Notes under the pieces: model-generated
Told to the model about the DNA's origin: nothing
What the model saw: only the letters and a program-made list of their open reading frames with translations
Database searches by the model: none
Assembly: GCA_947359465.1 (NCBI GenBank)
Contig: OX375875.1
Span: 59,769,981 to 59,833,980 of the forward strand
Source of the DNA: Metellina segmentata
Lineage: Eukaryota > Arthropoda > Arachnida > Araneae > Tetragnathidae
Direction of reading: 5' to 3'
Length of the DNA: 64,000 nt
Shown here: positions 45,367 to 57,959 of the stretch, one piece after another
How positions within the stretch are numbered: the first letter of the stretch is position 1
Layout of the letters: each line of letters opens with the position of its first letter
Position numbers and translations under genes: made by a program

Positions 45367-46924
45367 TTTGTGAGAAGGCCGACTGAAGATTATCAGACCC
45401 CTCACATTCGGGGATCCAGTACAACGGGCTCCTCGTAAAATCTGTAGCAGAGGTAGTCCACTGCCATGTATGGGAATATAATCACACAAATTTCAGTCAT
45501 GAAAATTATTATATTTTTGGGCACACCCTGCCATTGTTTTACCACTTAAATAAAACTAATGTCAAGCCGTCCCACATGGGTTATTTCAATGTACGACCAG
45601 ATGGCTTCATATTAGCTCTTTTGTACAAAAAAAAATTACAGATGTATTCAAAAATAATTTGGAATAAGATATCGTGTAAAATAGCTTATGTGTTAAACTT
45701 TGATTATTAAAGAACAAGAAATATAGAGAGGCGGTCATTTTCGTGACTAAAATCTGTGGAATTTTTTCAGACACATGACAGTGATATGTCCTGTGTACTA
45801 AATGTTTCGACGACCTTTTATAATAAATACTACTTTAAGTTCTAAATGTTTAACCTGAGCAAACGTTTATCGTTTCTTTTATACTACCATCTAGACGGCT
45901 CGATGTACTCATTACTCGTCTTCGCATCGTCAATTTGACAGACACGCATGGACATTTCTTAATGAAGGAGACAGCGCCACCGTGCCATTTTTGCCATCGA
46001 CCTTTTATAATGAGCCATATTTTAATTTCTTGTTCCAGTCATGCATTTTTTTATCATTGGTCATCATACCTCTTCACTGATTTCGGATTTATTGGATCAA
46101 TCCCTGCATGCAACATTTTTTACCTTCATTCATAATTCAGGATTTTAACCACGTTCATAATTAAACCCTTGGATAAAGATATATTTGAGAAAAAAAAAGT
46201 AGTTCGGATTATCGTCTGTACACTAAATACTGTTATATTTTCGTATTATCGTTTCCACACTAGTTACTGTTATATTTTCGTATAATTTCGTTTAATAAGG
46301 ATGGCAACAGTATGAGAGAGAGAGAGAGAGAGATTGTACAGCTTCTGATATCCGCGTTCATTCCAAAAAAGAATGTCTGATAACGCAGCCGTGTAAATAT
46401 TTCTGTGTATGGAGTCAGATTAAATAAAGTGAATTTTTGTAGAGAACGATTGAATAATTTGACTTAAGGAGAGTCTCGTAACACCAATCACTCTTGCCAT
46501 GGACAAGAATGGACATGTTTCATTTTGTCCCAGTTGGAATAACGAATTATACTCGTCATCCGTAACTTAGGTAACAAGTGCAAGACGAGTCACAGTCGTC
46601 AAATGTATCCAAGGGGTTAATAAGCTTTTAAATTGCATTTCATGAAGTTTAAATATATGAGATAGAGACACCCCCATCTTAGTCTCATTTTATTATAAGC
46701 TTTTACATTTTCTTGTGATTAAAATTTTAAACCTCATATTTGAATTTCATGTTAATCATTTCGTTTTATTCATTATATATTCCCTTTTGGTGGTGTTGTG
46801 TGAACGTTATTGTGATTTCCTTTGAAACTATTTTATTGAATTTTATTGTTTTGTGTTTGACGCATCTAATCCATCTTTGGACACCTTGCGGTAAAAAATC
46901 CACCAACCAACTTTCCTTTTATAC
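45367..46924. other. Intergenic; short GA microsatellite
   Basis: A GA repeat lies at about 46313-46333; otherwise nothing recognised. Confidence 0.4.
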
Positions 46925-47090
46925 AATTGTTCGATGGCGTGGCTTTGTAGAGTGGAGTGCCAACTCAGGTGTTGGCCTCGTCATCTGACCGTGGATCAAA
47001 ATTTTGAGATGTTGCTTTGGATCTTTCCTTTCTGGATTGATCCTGGACAGTCGCCAATAGTCCGTAGTGTTGTTCCAGTGCTTCATGAAT
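46925..47090 (+). repeat. SINE-A 3' part
   Basis: Matches the SINE-A body from GGAGTGCCAACTCAGGTGTT through CCTCGTCATCTGACCGTGG and the tail CCAATAGTCCGTAGTGTTG. The head is missing. Confidence 0.75.
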
Positions 47091-47374
47091 TCAACTTCCT
47101 ACCAACATACATATACATCTGTTATTCCCTTTTACAATTACCAAAAATAATTTTTAAAAATTTGTAATTTTTTTACTAAAATTGTAGTATGGCTTATCTG
47201 TATAGTTCCTCTCCGATGGGTAGGCAGGTGTGATGGGTTATTAGAAGGAGGTCTGCCATACGCAAAGACAAGAATGGTGATCACCATAAGGTATTTTTTG
47301 ATAACCACTCTTTATCACTGCTATCGTTAACGACATCGAACGATAATCTTATATTAGTACCAGAATACGTGCAA

Positions 47375-47480
47375 AAGACGGCAGTTGTGGAAGCGCTTTT
47401 TTTATGTTCCAACCTATCACCTTATTTTTAAAATTAGACTCGTAAACCACGTGACTTGATTACCTTCTCGTGGGTGCCGG
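47375..47480 (-). repeat. Dispersed repeat, copy 2
   Basis: The complement matches 19890-19990 (AGAAGGTAATCAAGTCACGT and GATAGGTTGGAACATAA blocks). Class unknown. Confidence 0.7.
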
Positions 47481-50124
47481 ACTGTAATATTTAATAGAAT
47501 AGATCTTGTCTCTTGTCTTAACTAAACAACATAATTAAGATTAAATCTGCGAAAGTACTTTTACGTTTTTTTAATCATTTTTATGTCGGTTATTAACATT
47601 AAAAACTCTTATTTTGTATTAAATGTTCAATGCTAAAATTATTTGAAGTCTAGATTATGTATAAGCCAAAGCTTCGTAGCCCGTTGTAATTTTCGCCTTT
47701 GTTCCTATTTGTTAACTAAAATCATATAATTGCTATAACAGAATGTCCTATAATCCTATGCTATAACAGAAACTGGCATTCGCTTCACATCACTGCAAAA
47801 ATTTTTTGTCACAGGGCCCTGAAAGTAAAATTGACCTCTGCTAAAAATTATTCAACAGTAAATTTACTATCAGACACTATTTTCTGCCATACTACTTCTC
47901 AAAATAACTATTTATTTATGTTTTGACTCGAGAAATTTCAGAATCAGTAGTAATAAACATAAAATTAGAAAACTGAAAACATTTTATCTTGAATAAAGTT
48001 TGGGAAGCACTGGACTAGGAGATTCTCGCTCTATACCAGTAAAAATATATTTGTTCACAGGGTATTTTTAAAAATGTGTTTTGCTTCAGTCGAAACCCGA
48101 ATGCATTGTGTTAAGAGGAGTTGTATTTTGCTTCAGTTAAAAGAAGTTTGTATCCGTATACTTAAGCAATTTTCCCCCATTTAGAGACTATCCTTCAACA
48201 GTCTCTCTAATGTTCTAATAAAATTGCAATGGTCTTCCCTCGGACTATTGATTACCTTACAACTCTGTTTCTAAGTACAAGTTAATACAGTGAGTCAATA
48301 CAAGTTTGACAGCGTATAATAGTATTTGCGGTTTACATCTTACCTTCGAAAAGAAGTGAGTCGATAAGTTGAGTTATGCCTTCACAAAAAGGAAACAAAA
48401 TACAATCCTTACAAAAACTAAATGCGATATTATAATGTAATATTGTATAATTTAACTTTGTATATTTTGCATTTTAATTTAATTCTTGATTATTATTTTA
48501 AGATTTACATTACATTTTAGACCGTTTTGGACATTTATTCCATTGTAATCCTAACGTAAAAACATTTGCTCAGAAACCATCATTCAAACTTTAAAATATG
48601 AAATAAGGATGCATACAGTCCATTACTGAACTTCCTCATTCTAATTGAAATAGTTTTCTCACGCATAGAAGCAGTGACAGATTTCCTGACAGTGCACGAG
48701 CTCTCTGCATAAAAATTCATTTTTAGTCGTTTCGTGAGAAAAAAGCATTAATCCTTTCGTAAAAGTGTGGTGAAATTTATAGCTCGAGTACAGTGTAGGA
48801 TGGCTAGAATAATCACGTTTGAACAGTTATTGGGGGAAAACACGCACACACATTTATAATGGATAGAAATTTTTGTTTTGACAGCCTAATTTGTCATTGT
48901 TGATCACTTTATCCTTTCAAAATTGTTTATGTCTTTCAACTCGTTAGAAACTGAAGTAAAAAAGTTGCATTCAATATACACTACTGTTTGTGAAAATTGT
49001 AATACTGTGAAGCATTGTAGTGTTCCTATCCTACCTATCCTATAAGCTACAAATAGTAATATTTTTAAACTTATAGACTATGAAGAATAGTGTATGAAGG
49101 GCCAATGGTTTACAAGAGTAACAGCAGGGCTCTCTAAATTGTTATGTTAGGAGTACAAATCGAGCGCTGTTTAGGAGCCACACAAGTAGTGTATTATGGA
49201 CGAGGAGATATAAAAGGTACACAAGAAATCACTCAACTGTGTGAGAGTGGATATTCGTATCGCGACATTGCTGCTCGTTTGGGGACATATGGAAGCAGTG
49301 GATTAAAGAAATTGGGGTCTCTGTCATTTTCGGGGTTTTTTTTCTTGCATATTTAGTGTCCTAAATGAAAAGACACCAATCACATTTTTAAATTAACCAC
49401 TCAATCCTAAAAGTTTGCAAGTTTGCTCTCAGTATTTATCTTTTGACACTATCGTACTGTAGTTTTATCAGAGGCTCCAATCTCCTTCTCTCCCACCTAA
49501 TATTTTTGTAGTTGCCTCTCCCAAAAATAAAGATGGATCAATATTGCAAATATACAGTTAATATGGATAGCCAAACAATCAGAGTCACATAACCTCATTC
49601 ATTAGGTCAAACTGGCGCTATGTCAGTAAAGAAGGGCGTAAAGGGTCCCTTGTCATGCCCTTCAATATATTTCATGACTAGTTCCCTCCAATGTGATATA
49701 CAAGCAATGTTCATAGTATACAGATGATATTGGTAATGAAATTTATAAAAAAAAAAATGATGTGGACATTGTAGACATGCCTGGGTGAGTCTTGGCCATA
49801 CCTAATAATTCTCCCCAGGTTGGGATCTATGACTTCCATACACTTTTCATGCCATGTTATCTTTCTGAAAACTATAAGAAAAATAATTTCAAAACAAGTA
49901 TCCATACAAAAGTAATTAGGAATTCTTTATGGGGATATAGTTCTTTAAACGTTCTATAATGAGAAAAAAATTCTTGTTATTAACAATGTTTTGTGAATTT
50001 AAATTAGAGAAAATTTCCTCCTTTTACTTCAATAATGATAGTCATGAATTTAGTTTGTTCCGTGAATCTTAAATTAACTGACTGGAGGTGTGAAATAAAG
50101 AGTCAATAACAGAGTAAACGAAAG
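47481..50124. other. Intergenic; possible hAT end at 48012
   Basis: GTTTGGGAAGCACTG ending at about 48012 is the complement of a hAT-like CAGTGCTTCCCAAAC terminus, but no partner was found. The frame at 49144-49356 contains ESGYSYRDIAARLG, which resembles a helix-turn-helix from Tc1-like transposases; too short to classify. Confidence 0.35.
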
Positions 50125-50285
50125 GTTATGGTGGGTTGAGATTTAGTGGCTTAAGGGGCGTACTTGACCATGTTGCGCCAGACACAAGACAGACAATATA
50201 AAGTAATCGACAAACACACAGTTAAATATTTTACTGACACACAAAAGAGAAATACACCCAGTTAGGAATGCACCACGGATCTTGG
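50125..50285 (-). repeat. SINE-B copy, decayed
   Basis: The minus strand shows the SINE-B body and tail (complements of TATGGTGGGTTGAGA, GACAATATAAAGTAATCGA, AGAGAAATACACCCAG). The tRNA-like head is not recognisable. Confidence 0.55.
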
Positions 50286-53090
50286 AAGGGATGTTATTAA
50301 GAGATAAGGGAATATGGATTTATCGTATTTAATTGGTTGATATGTTCTTATTTTTATTAATTGATGTTTATGAGTCGATACATTCACTACTCGAAGATCG
50401 AAATAATTTTCTATAATCCAAAATTAAATACCTACAATTAAAGATCCGTATTTTGATTAATTCAAACTAAAAAATTAATTCAGACTAAAACAATGTTTAT
50501 AAATAAAGAAATGCATTTCTTGAAATGCTGTAAAACATTTAATGCACTTCTTTTAATGTAGAGGACAGCACCAAATCTCGAAGACTTTAACTTAGATGCA
50601 TATAGTTAGATGGCAGCACCACCTGCTCCGTTTAATACGATAAAACAAATTGTGTTGCGTTGAAATATTGTCGATTTCAAGCTATTTTTCATAATTTATA
50701 CACAATATATGATCAAAATAAAACATATAATATTCAAAAGTAAGGTTTCTTTCAGTTTGCTACTCCAGAATGCAAATACCAGTTTCTAGATCAACTGGAA
50801 ATTTCTCACGCAGGTAGGTAATAGGCTCTTAGAATAGGCTATCAAGCTAGCCAATTGTTTTAGTTTTTAATGATAACAGTGGAAATAAATATAAGCAAAT
50901 ATAAGTTGTAGATGTATATGGTAAACATAAAAATTCAATCTATCACTCCGGGTATAATTTCAACCCCATCGATAAATTATAATGATTTCTACGCAATTGA
51001 TTAGTTGCATGGAATATGCAATTATAAATTATCTTTTAGGGCGAATGGGAAATGAAAATTTTAGAGCAACGTAAATATATATCGCAATACAATTTTCTTT
51101 GTTAAGTTTTGCTTAAAAAATCCTGAATATATTCAGGATTTAGTTCTCTATATCTGAAGTGTCAAAATACCGATGAGATTTATTAAATTTAGAATATATG
51201 GAATGGATCATATGAATGATTATAGCAGAAATATTTATCTACGTCAAAAGTTAAATGTAGAAAATTCTACAAATCTACCCTAGAATATATAGATTCTTTT
51301 TCACACAAATGTATTTACATTATTCTATAAAACAGAATTAAATTCTGATCTTTCACTTTACATCATATTAGTTCAAACCTAAAAACGCATGCATTTCTTT
51401 TAGTCATTATCTTTTGTTGAGTGGAAAATTTAGTAAACTTAACCCTTTGAATGTCACGAGATTTGCTAGTAGTGTAGTAGTATTGCTTTTAACGCACAAC
51501 ACACTTAATGAATAAATAACACCACATCTATTAGACGAAAGAATCCGAAGATTCTTCCAACCTTTACGTAGATTCTACTTGTCCTTTCTTTTCAATCGCA
51601 TATAGCCTTAGAAAAGTTTCTATATTGATCATTTTCTTTAAAATATACATTTGAAGATTCTATTGGTAAGTAGGACAAAATTGGTTATGTTATTCAGGGA
51701 AGACCACAGGTTGCAAGGGAATCATGCACATGAACCCATCAAAGGGTAAAAAGACATATCTTGTCTTACAACTTAATTGAAACATAATATATTCAAAGGG
51801 TTCTCGTGTCTGAACATTACATGATTCTTCTATTATCAACAATATATCTGCTGATTATAATCTGCAGGCTTTGTTACTTTACTTTCGAAACATAATGTTG
51901 CAATTTAAAAATAAAAAGAATCGTATCTCATAAGAAATTTGACTGAATGCATGAAAAACAAATAGTTTCAAATACACTGTAATTTTATCAAACACTAAGT
52001 AGTAGTTATTATTCATGCATATTCCCCAATAGTTTTAAATAGGTTGTTATTTTATCATACACTAAATGGTATATAGGAGGAAATAGTATTGGAATGGATA
52101 ATTTATTATTGAATTACACCCTTAAAAACCACACATTGATTATACTATGTGTGCAAATGTGCTGTTCAAAGAATTAAACTCAAGATAAAAGAATTGATAA
52201 GTATGATATACACACTGCTTAAAATTACATTTTAACTTATGAATATTCTCTGAACTTTGAAATGTATGTTAAAAATTGCTTTATCTCATTAATTTAAACA
52301 ATGTGAATATATATGTTTAATTGATGTAATTGAAATGTAAGAAAAATCTGTATGTCATATGTTTAAGAAGTATAAAATGCTCGTTTTTAAGTTGTAATTT
52401 TCATATATTTTACTAAGCATCTAAAAACAGCAATTTTCAAATGTTTTGGTTTTCGACTCCTTTCTCCTAAATGTAAATCTAAGTGGATCCAGTATTTTCC
52501 AAAATTGCATTTAAATTAAATATGTTAACAAATTGCATTTAATTTAAATATAAATAAATTGCATTTTAATTACATCAATTTAACTACACAAAATTGGGAC
52601 AAACCTTCGTGATTAAGAGAAACAATAAAAAAATTATTCTTGACTGCAATGTGCAATATTGTTTCTTCCGAAGTGTATGCATATACGATTTGAAACTATT
52701 AGATATAGGATATCTAATAGATATAGGACATATAGTCCAGATCTACTGCTCAAAAAACAAAGAAACTATTTTGGCCTTTTAAAGTAGTAACACTTATTTT
52801 TTATAAATATCTTTTTTCTTACTAAACTCTAAATGCATTATCCCACTATCAGTTCAAGGATTCAGTTTATACCAACAGAAATCTCAACCAAAGACATTAG
52901 TTTCGTAACTAAACACAGTTTTTATAAAAATGCTCGGAACATGATTCTTTTTCTTGAATTTATAATACGGAATAACATTTTACAGAACACAGAGACACTG
53001 TCAAACATCCACGACCCCATAAGCGGAAGATCAAGTTCCGCAACACACTACTTTCAAACTATGTGTTGCGACTTTGGGTTGCTTTCTACA
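50286..53090. other. Intergenic, nothing coding recognised
   Basis: A 2.8-kb AT-rich stretch with one perfect 24-bp palindrome (51118-51141) and no supported gene. The 87-codon frame at 52833-53096 has no recognisable motif. Confidence 0.4.
51118..51141. repeat. Perfect 24-bp palindrome
   Basis: The half-site AAATCCTGAATA is followed directly by its complement. No loop. Confidence 0.9.
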
Positions 53091-54130
53091 AACTAAGAAA
53101 GTTTTGTTAGATGGACTGGAAAGCTTACAGGCTGGCAGTATATCACGGGTAATGCAAAAGAATAAAATCTCAGCTAAGTATGCAAATAGAATGAACGCAA
53201 TACATGCTGATTTGTGACGTAAGATTTTAAAGGTTTCAAAGCTTTGCTTTTGAGACCTTTAGGAAGGCAGAAGAGGGCTTTAAGCACCGTCGTGAGTGAT
53301 GGATAGGACAGGAAGAGACGATAGGCACTTGCCACGAATGGCGGGAACGAATCGTACAGCAACATCCACAACGCTAGCACAACAATGGATTATGGTTACA
53401 TGTCAAGCGTTGTCTAGTTTCAGTTTTCTCCAACGATTCCTGAAGCGAGTGCTCGTACTTCGACGTCTGCAACTGCGACTTCCTTTAATTCTATATCATA
53501 GACGTCATAAGCTTCAATGGTGCTCATAGCGATGACACTGAAACGGTAGACGGTATCGAATCTTGCTTTCTGACGAACCTAGACACAATCTCGGAACCCA
53601 TGACTGCTGGATCATTGTTCGGAAGTACAGTGGGGAACATCACCCGCCATGGTGGTCCTACTTCAAGCGTGATGGTTTCGGGTGCTAATATTCCATTTTA
53701 TTCACACTCTCGAGTAAAATGGATCGCAAGCACTATAAATCACAGAATTATATCATAGAGGTCTTGTAACCAGAAGTCCTATCCCTCATTCAGACCCTCC
53801 TAGGAGCTATCTTTCAACAGAACAATGTTCATCCATATATCACTCGAATCGTCCGTTTCTTATGTGATTGACAAATACCACTTCGTCATTGACCTGCTAG
53901 GTCGAATTATTTGTCTTCCATTGAACACATATGGAATATGATTGCTTGAAAATGCATCCGTATATCACCAAGCGCAGTCACAGCTCACGAATTATGGATA
54001 CATGCTGATTTTGTGTGGTACGGTATTTCACAGACATCCATCCAGACTCTTTATTTGTCAGTGCCATGCCATGTGCAAACAGTTAAAATTAAATGTGACT
54101 TGGGACTTGCATATCTGTAATTTCAATCAT
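53091..54130 (+). pseudogene. Tc1-like transposase relic, plus strand
   Basis: Fragments in order: a degraded helix-turn-helix region (GLESLQAGSISRVMQ-like, about 53110-53170); the clear linker DRHLPRMAGTNRTATSTTLA with QQWIMVTCQALS at 53296-53430; LQLRLPLILYHRRHKLQWCS to 53529; a degraded SDE-type first catalytic block near 53560; IFQQNNVHP at about 53812 for the second; and a P(L/A)RSNYLSSIEHIW-like third block near 53900-53935. This is one transposase of about 340 codons with many frame changes. Terminal repeats were not found. Confidence 0.82.
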
Positions 54131-54200
54131 TCATTCTTTGCTCTACATATCATCGCTCAAATGAACGTCATTGCTGTAACTCGTCAGTTTTTGTTGGAGA

Positions 54201-54625
54201 AGTGGGTCCCTAGACTATCAATATTACTGTCAATGTGATTGTCAATGAGGCTCATCGAATCAACCAATTGAACGTGTAGAAGGCGATTGACGCGATTGTC
54301 AATCGATTGACGTACATCGATAGAAATTTTGATTGATGGACACTGACGGGCGCCATTGACGGCGCCAATCGATCGTTTAAAATACGCAATTCTCAATCGT
54401 TCGGGCAGTAGAACTTTTTTATTCTCTAATAAAAGTATATATCTTCGCGATCGTTAAAAATAGAGTAAAAATTTCAACGGAATTGAAATCTCCGGAAAAT
54501 TTTACACCAGACAGATACCTTAAATGTAAATTTCTGTTAAAAAATAAGTTTTCAGTTGAAACTTCTATATTTTCACATTACGAATTTAAGTAATACGAAT
54601 ATGTCGAAGTACAATTTTGCATATA
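54201..54625 (+). repeat. Foldback-type repeat family, copy 1
   Basis: It starts GTGGGTCCCTAGAC, then GATTGACG-rich sequence with GGGCGCCATTGACGGCGCC, then 54470-54625 which matches 60850-60999 (AATTTCAACGGA, GGAAAATTTTACACCAGA, TAAGTAATACGAATATGTCG). Same order as at 60427-60999, where the first part is present in both orientations. No coding sequence. Confidence 0.78.
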
Positions 54626-55574
54626 AATATGAAAAATGTTATTTAATTGGGACCAGAGACTAACAAAAATACTAGTTTAAAAGAAAAAAATTTATAAAAT
54701 TGCAGTTCTCTTTTATACACATTAATACAAAATATATAAAAAATTATAGTTACTTAAACATTATTTCGATGTCGATGGCTTCATAACATTTAACAAACTC
54801 GTCAGACGACAGACACAATTCCTTCTTTTTTTAAGCAGAATTTCTTCGTAGCAAGCTAATATTTTTTCATTCCTTGCTTTGGTACCTATAACGTGTTCTT
54901 CGTTGTATTCTATGTTTTCTAATTTTTTTTAAACCCCTTTCTACTAGATGAGACCTTCTGTGATCTGCCCGGACCGCGCAGATGGTCTTCGATAGCTGTC
55001 CCGTTGGTTTTGAGTGCACGTGATTTTTAACTGATGCCCTGCAAATCTGTTGACACAAAGGAATCTGGGATTCAAATCTCTATTGTAATAAAGCATATAT
55101 ATAGATATTTTTTTGTGCATATGAAAATATACCCCATGATTCATATAACCTAATCTGTACCTAATTTTAGTATAATCAAATGTGTTAGTCCTGATCTCCG
55201 TATCATCCAGCTTAGCATCTTCATTCTACTCTAGATACTGTACTGCATACATTTCTCAAAGCTCTATTTACATCATGGATGTATTTATTCAAACTATTCT
55301 CTCTCTCTCTATTAATTTTAAACTAGTCGCAATAGCGTTTGATTTCGGTTTTTATGCTCATTCGCTCTTGTTAGTTCAAATTCGATGATTTCTGTTTTTA
55401 TGAAAACTTTTTATTAAAATTAATATTTCGTGAACGTCTTCTACTGCCTTTTAAACATACTTGCTTAGAATGTTTAAAAGGCTGACAGTATATTTTTACT
55501 TGAAAAATATGTATTTAATCACTAATATAGGAATCCGATTATTCTCATACACTTTTCACTATTGATTATTTCCA
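54626..55574. other. Intergenic with a possible minus-strand exon fragment
   Basis: On the minus strand 54749-54925 reads an open segment ending ILLKKRRNCVCRL...MKPSTSK and a stop, rich in Lys and Glu and unlike random AT-rich translation. No start or confident splice acceptor is visible. A 12-bp perfect stem with a 13-base loop lies at 55446-55482. Confidence 0.3.
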
Positions 55575-55722
55575 TCTATATATATATTTCTCTTACGTGG
55601 CACGCAAAAAAGACGTTATTTGTTACCGCGTTTTGGCAACATTGTGCGATTGTTTGTTTACTAGGAGCCTCGCGAGTCATTTGAATCTATAGCGTTATCG
55701 GATAAAATTTTATTGAAAAAAA

Positions 55723-55965
55723 ATGAATTTTAGACGAGCTGTTGCGGTTTGTAATAGAAATCTAAGAAAGCGGAGGATCTTTTCAGGGCTATTTAAAAAA
55801 CGGTCCTTTTCAAGGCTAACAATTATAGTACAAGACGCGTGCACTACAAATTTCGACAACAAACTCAGTCAAAAAGTGTATGGGTGGCTCGAGTACTGGG
55901 GAAATGTACACACAATCAACATGCTGGGTATTCAATTTCCAAAGCAGCGCTTACATTGCGAGTAA
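55723..55965 (+). CDS. Small ORF of unknown function in Helitron copy 2
   Basis: 80 codons, starting MNFRRAVAVCNRNLRKRRIF. Counterpart of 28422-28676 with about seven amino-acid differences and one residue fewer. The N-terminal 37 residues are identical between copies and strongly basic; differences cluster in the C-terminal half. No domain recognised. Confidence 0.35.
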   Translation: MNFRRAVAVCNRNLRKRRIFSGLFKKRSFSRLTIIVQDACTTNFDNKLSQKVYGWLEYWGNVHTINMLGIQFPKQRLHCE

Positions 55966-56099
55966 AAATTTGCTCAAAGTTTTCATTTAAATTCTGATTC
56001 CAGAGGTACTGTATATATCTTTTATGTAATACAACAAATTTAGATTTGAAAAATATTTTTTTGGAATATATTTTGTAATCAATCCCTTCTGCTAGGACA

Positions 56100-56216
56100 C
56101 GTGTCTTCATTGATGCGAGCGAAGCGAGCATAGGTTCGCGCATCGAACCAATGAGAATTGCGAAGCAATCCTCCGGGGGTTGGCGAGCGTTAGCGAGCAG
56201 GGGGCAGGCCCCCTAG
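56100..56216 (+). repeat. Helitron 3' cluster of GC-rich hairpins, copy 2
   Basis: Consecutive stems: GCGAGCGAAGCGAGC with partial self-complement, GGTTCG/CGAACC, ATTGC/GCAAT and the terminal GGGGGC/GCCCCC before CTAG. Confidence 0.8.
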
Positions 56217-56362
56217 TTTGTTATAATCCTTTAACGTTAGATTTCTTTTCGTTGAATCCTTTAAAATAAACTTGTTTTTACATGCAGTTTAAAAATTTGA
56301 AAAATTTCTTGAAACAAGATCAAACAACAGATCAGAAACAAAAATGAAACAAGATCTTGATA

Positions 56363-56489
56363 GGCGAGATATTTCGTCATTGGAAGAAAACTGACCAAAT
56401 CTTGATCACAAAAATCAGCAATAATTTGGTGACGAGATATGTCGTCGTAATCAGAAATTTTCATACCTGAACGGACGAGATATCTCGTC
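56363..56489. repeat. Cluster of three 16-bp palindromes related to GACGAGATATCTCGTC
   Basis: Sites at 56363-56378, 56431-56446 and 56474-56489; the third is a perfect palindrome. Spacing is 68 and 43 bases. The same arrangement recurs at 59405-59535. Confidence 0.8.
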
Positions 56490-57646
56490 AAAACCACTTG
56501 GAAGGTCAATGTAACTTTGTCTATAATATATCCCTTAAAAAGTTTATATAAAGAACTTGTAGAAGTTTAAATCACTTCATGATTCCTTTCTACGTTAACT
56601 GTTTCAAAGTAGTTACCAAGTGTGTTTTAATTCGGATTTGAATGAGATATTGAATATGTGCACCGATACCGACATTAGTACAAGCAATTAGATTCAAATG
56701 CCATACGCAGATTGACGTTATGACATTGTTCGCCTCAAACTGATTAGGTTTTCGTCTGGGAAACAAATACTTTCTCATTAAAATTCAGTCAGTTCCGTTT
56801 TGTAACGAAAAAGAACAAAGGAATTATTTGTTCCGTCGAAATAAGGGTGGAAACGGAAGAAAATATAACATTAAGTGTTGCGTTTATGTTTGACAACCTC
56901 TAGTTTCTTTCACGAATAGTAAAAAAAAAATTGTTCGGCACCGTCTGAACCGATAAGGAATTACGAAAGAATTCGCATTTGATTTGCTGGAAATTCAATT
57001 CTTGTGGAGACGAAACGGCAAATCGGTAATTAAAGAATAATCGAAAAAAATTTTCATTTTAAATATTGACTCTACCAATTCAGTAACCGCGACCCCTTAT
57101 TTATATAGATACAGAAAGGTATTCGGTAGAGATGTAGATAGTATACGTTGTGCATGATCATCGCCAAGCAATTTTTCTCGACAAAACAAGATCACCGCCG
57201 ATGTCAGTATTGCATCCATCTTAGTAATTCGATTAGTTTCCCACCTTTACCTAGGGTTGCCATAAATCTATACGTAATATCAAGGTTACCATGTTTGGTG
57301 AAATAAAGCCGTTGCACTGTATACTACATACTACCCGGGTATTCTTATATTCTTGCCATTACCTGAAAAGGTCTGTTGACGCAAAATTGGATATCGGTGA
57401 GAAGTTAAAATGCGTTTAAAAGATATAAAGGTAAAATAAATGTTCACAAGATGGAGGGAGAAATTAATATATTTTTATTGATTATAAAATTGAAAATTTC
57501 ATGTATTTATTTTTTCTTCAATTAGAAAAATGGAATAATAATATAAGGTTCTCTGTAACCCAAATCAAATGTCCAAAAGTCAACTTCTACAGGTTTGGTA
57601 AGAAAGTTTCGGTGAAATATTGTTATGTACTTTTTTTTGATTCTTA
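56490..57646. other. Intergenic, nothing recognised
   Basis: No supported feature. A poly(A) signal complement (TTTATT) near 57504 could serve the minus-strand gene to the right. Confidence 0.4.
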
Positions 57647-57907
57647 TTAATGAAGGTATGGAGTGCTGAAGGAACGTTGAATTTGATTCTTCATTTCAGG
57701 AAAAGCATTATCTTCCCAAGGCTTGTATAACTCTTTGTCTGTTTTGATTTCTAGTCCCAAGAAAGTGTCATAAAGAATAATATATCCCATGTCGGCGTTG
57801 TTAACTACGATAGCATCATTTCGTCCAAAAATAAGAAGTCCACGATTTCTTCGATTCAAAATGAGATCCTGTAGAGAGTCTCCGCTTGTGAGACAAGACA
57901 GAAGCAC
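57647..57907 (-). other. Open frame downstream of the Lys-rich gene, possible 3' exon or UTR
   Basis: An 86-codon frame on the same strand, 50 bases past the stop of the gene at 57960-58622. The segment GLLIFGRNDAIVVNNADMGY and onward to the end at PYLH reads like protein, and codon use is less AT-biased than surrounding DNA. It could be an alternative last exon, a second part of a decayed gene, or 3' untranslated sequence. No splice acceptor joins it convincingly. Confidence 0.3.
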
Positions 57908-57959
57908 TGCGCTTCATCAGGACTGCATTTGCTGTATTATTGCTACGAGCCTTTTGACT

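Larger units (their letters stand above)
55575..56216 (+). mobile_element. Non-autonomous Helitron, copy 2
   Basis: It starts TCTATATATATATTTCTC after an A, ends GGGGGC..GCCCCCTAG before a T, has no duplication and no inverted termini. 642 bp, near-identical in order and sequence to the element inside the Copia (28168-28814), in the opposite genomic orientation 27 kb away. Having both boundaries the same in two loci proves the ends of the family. Confidence 0.92.
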
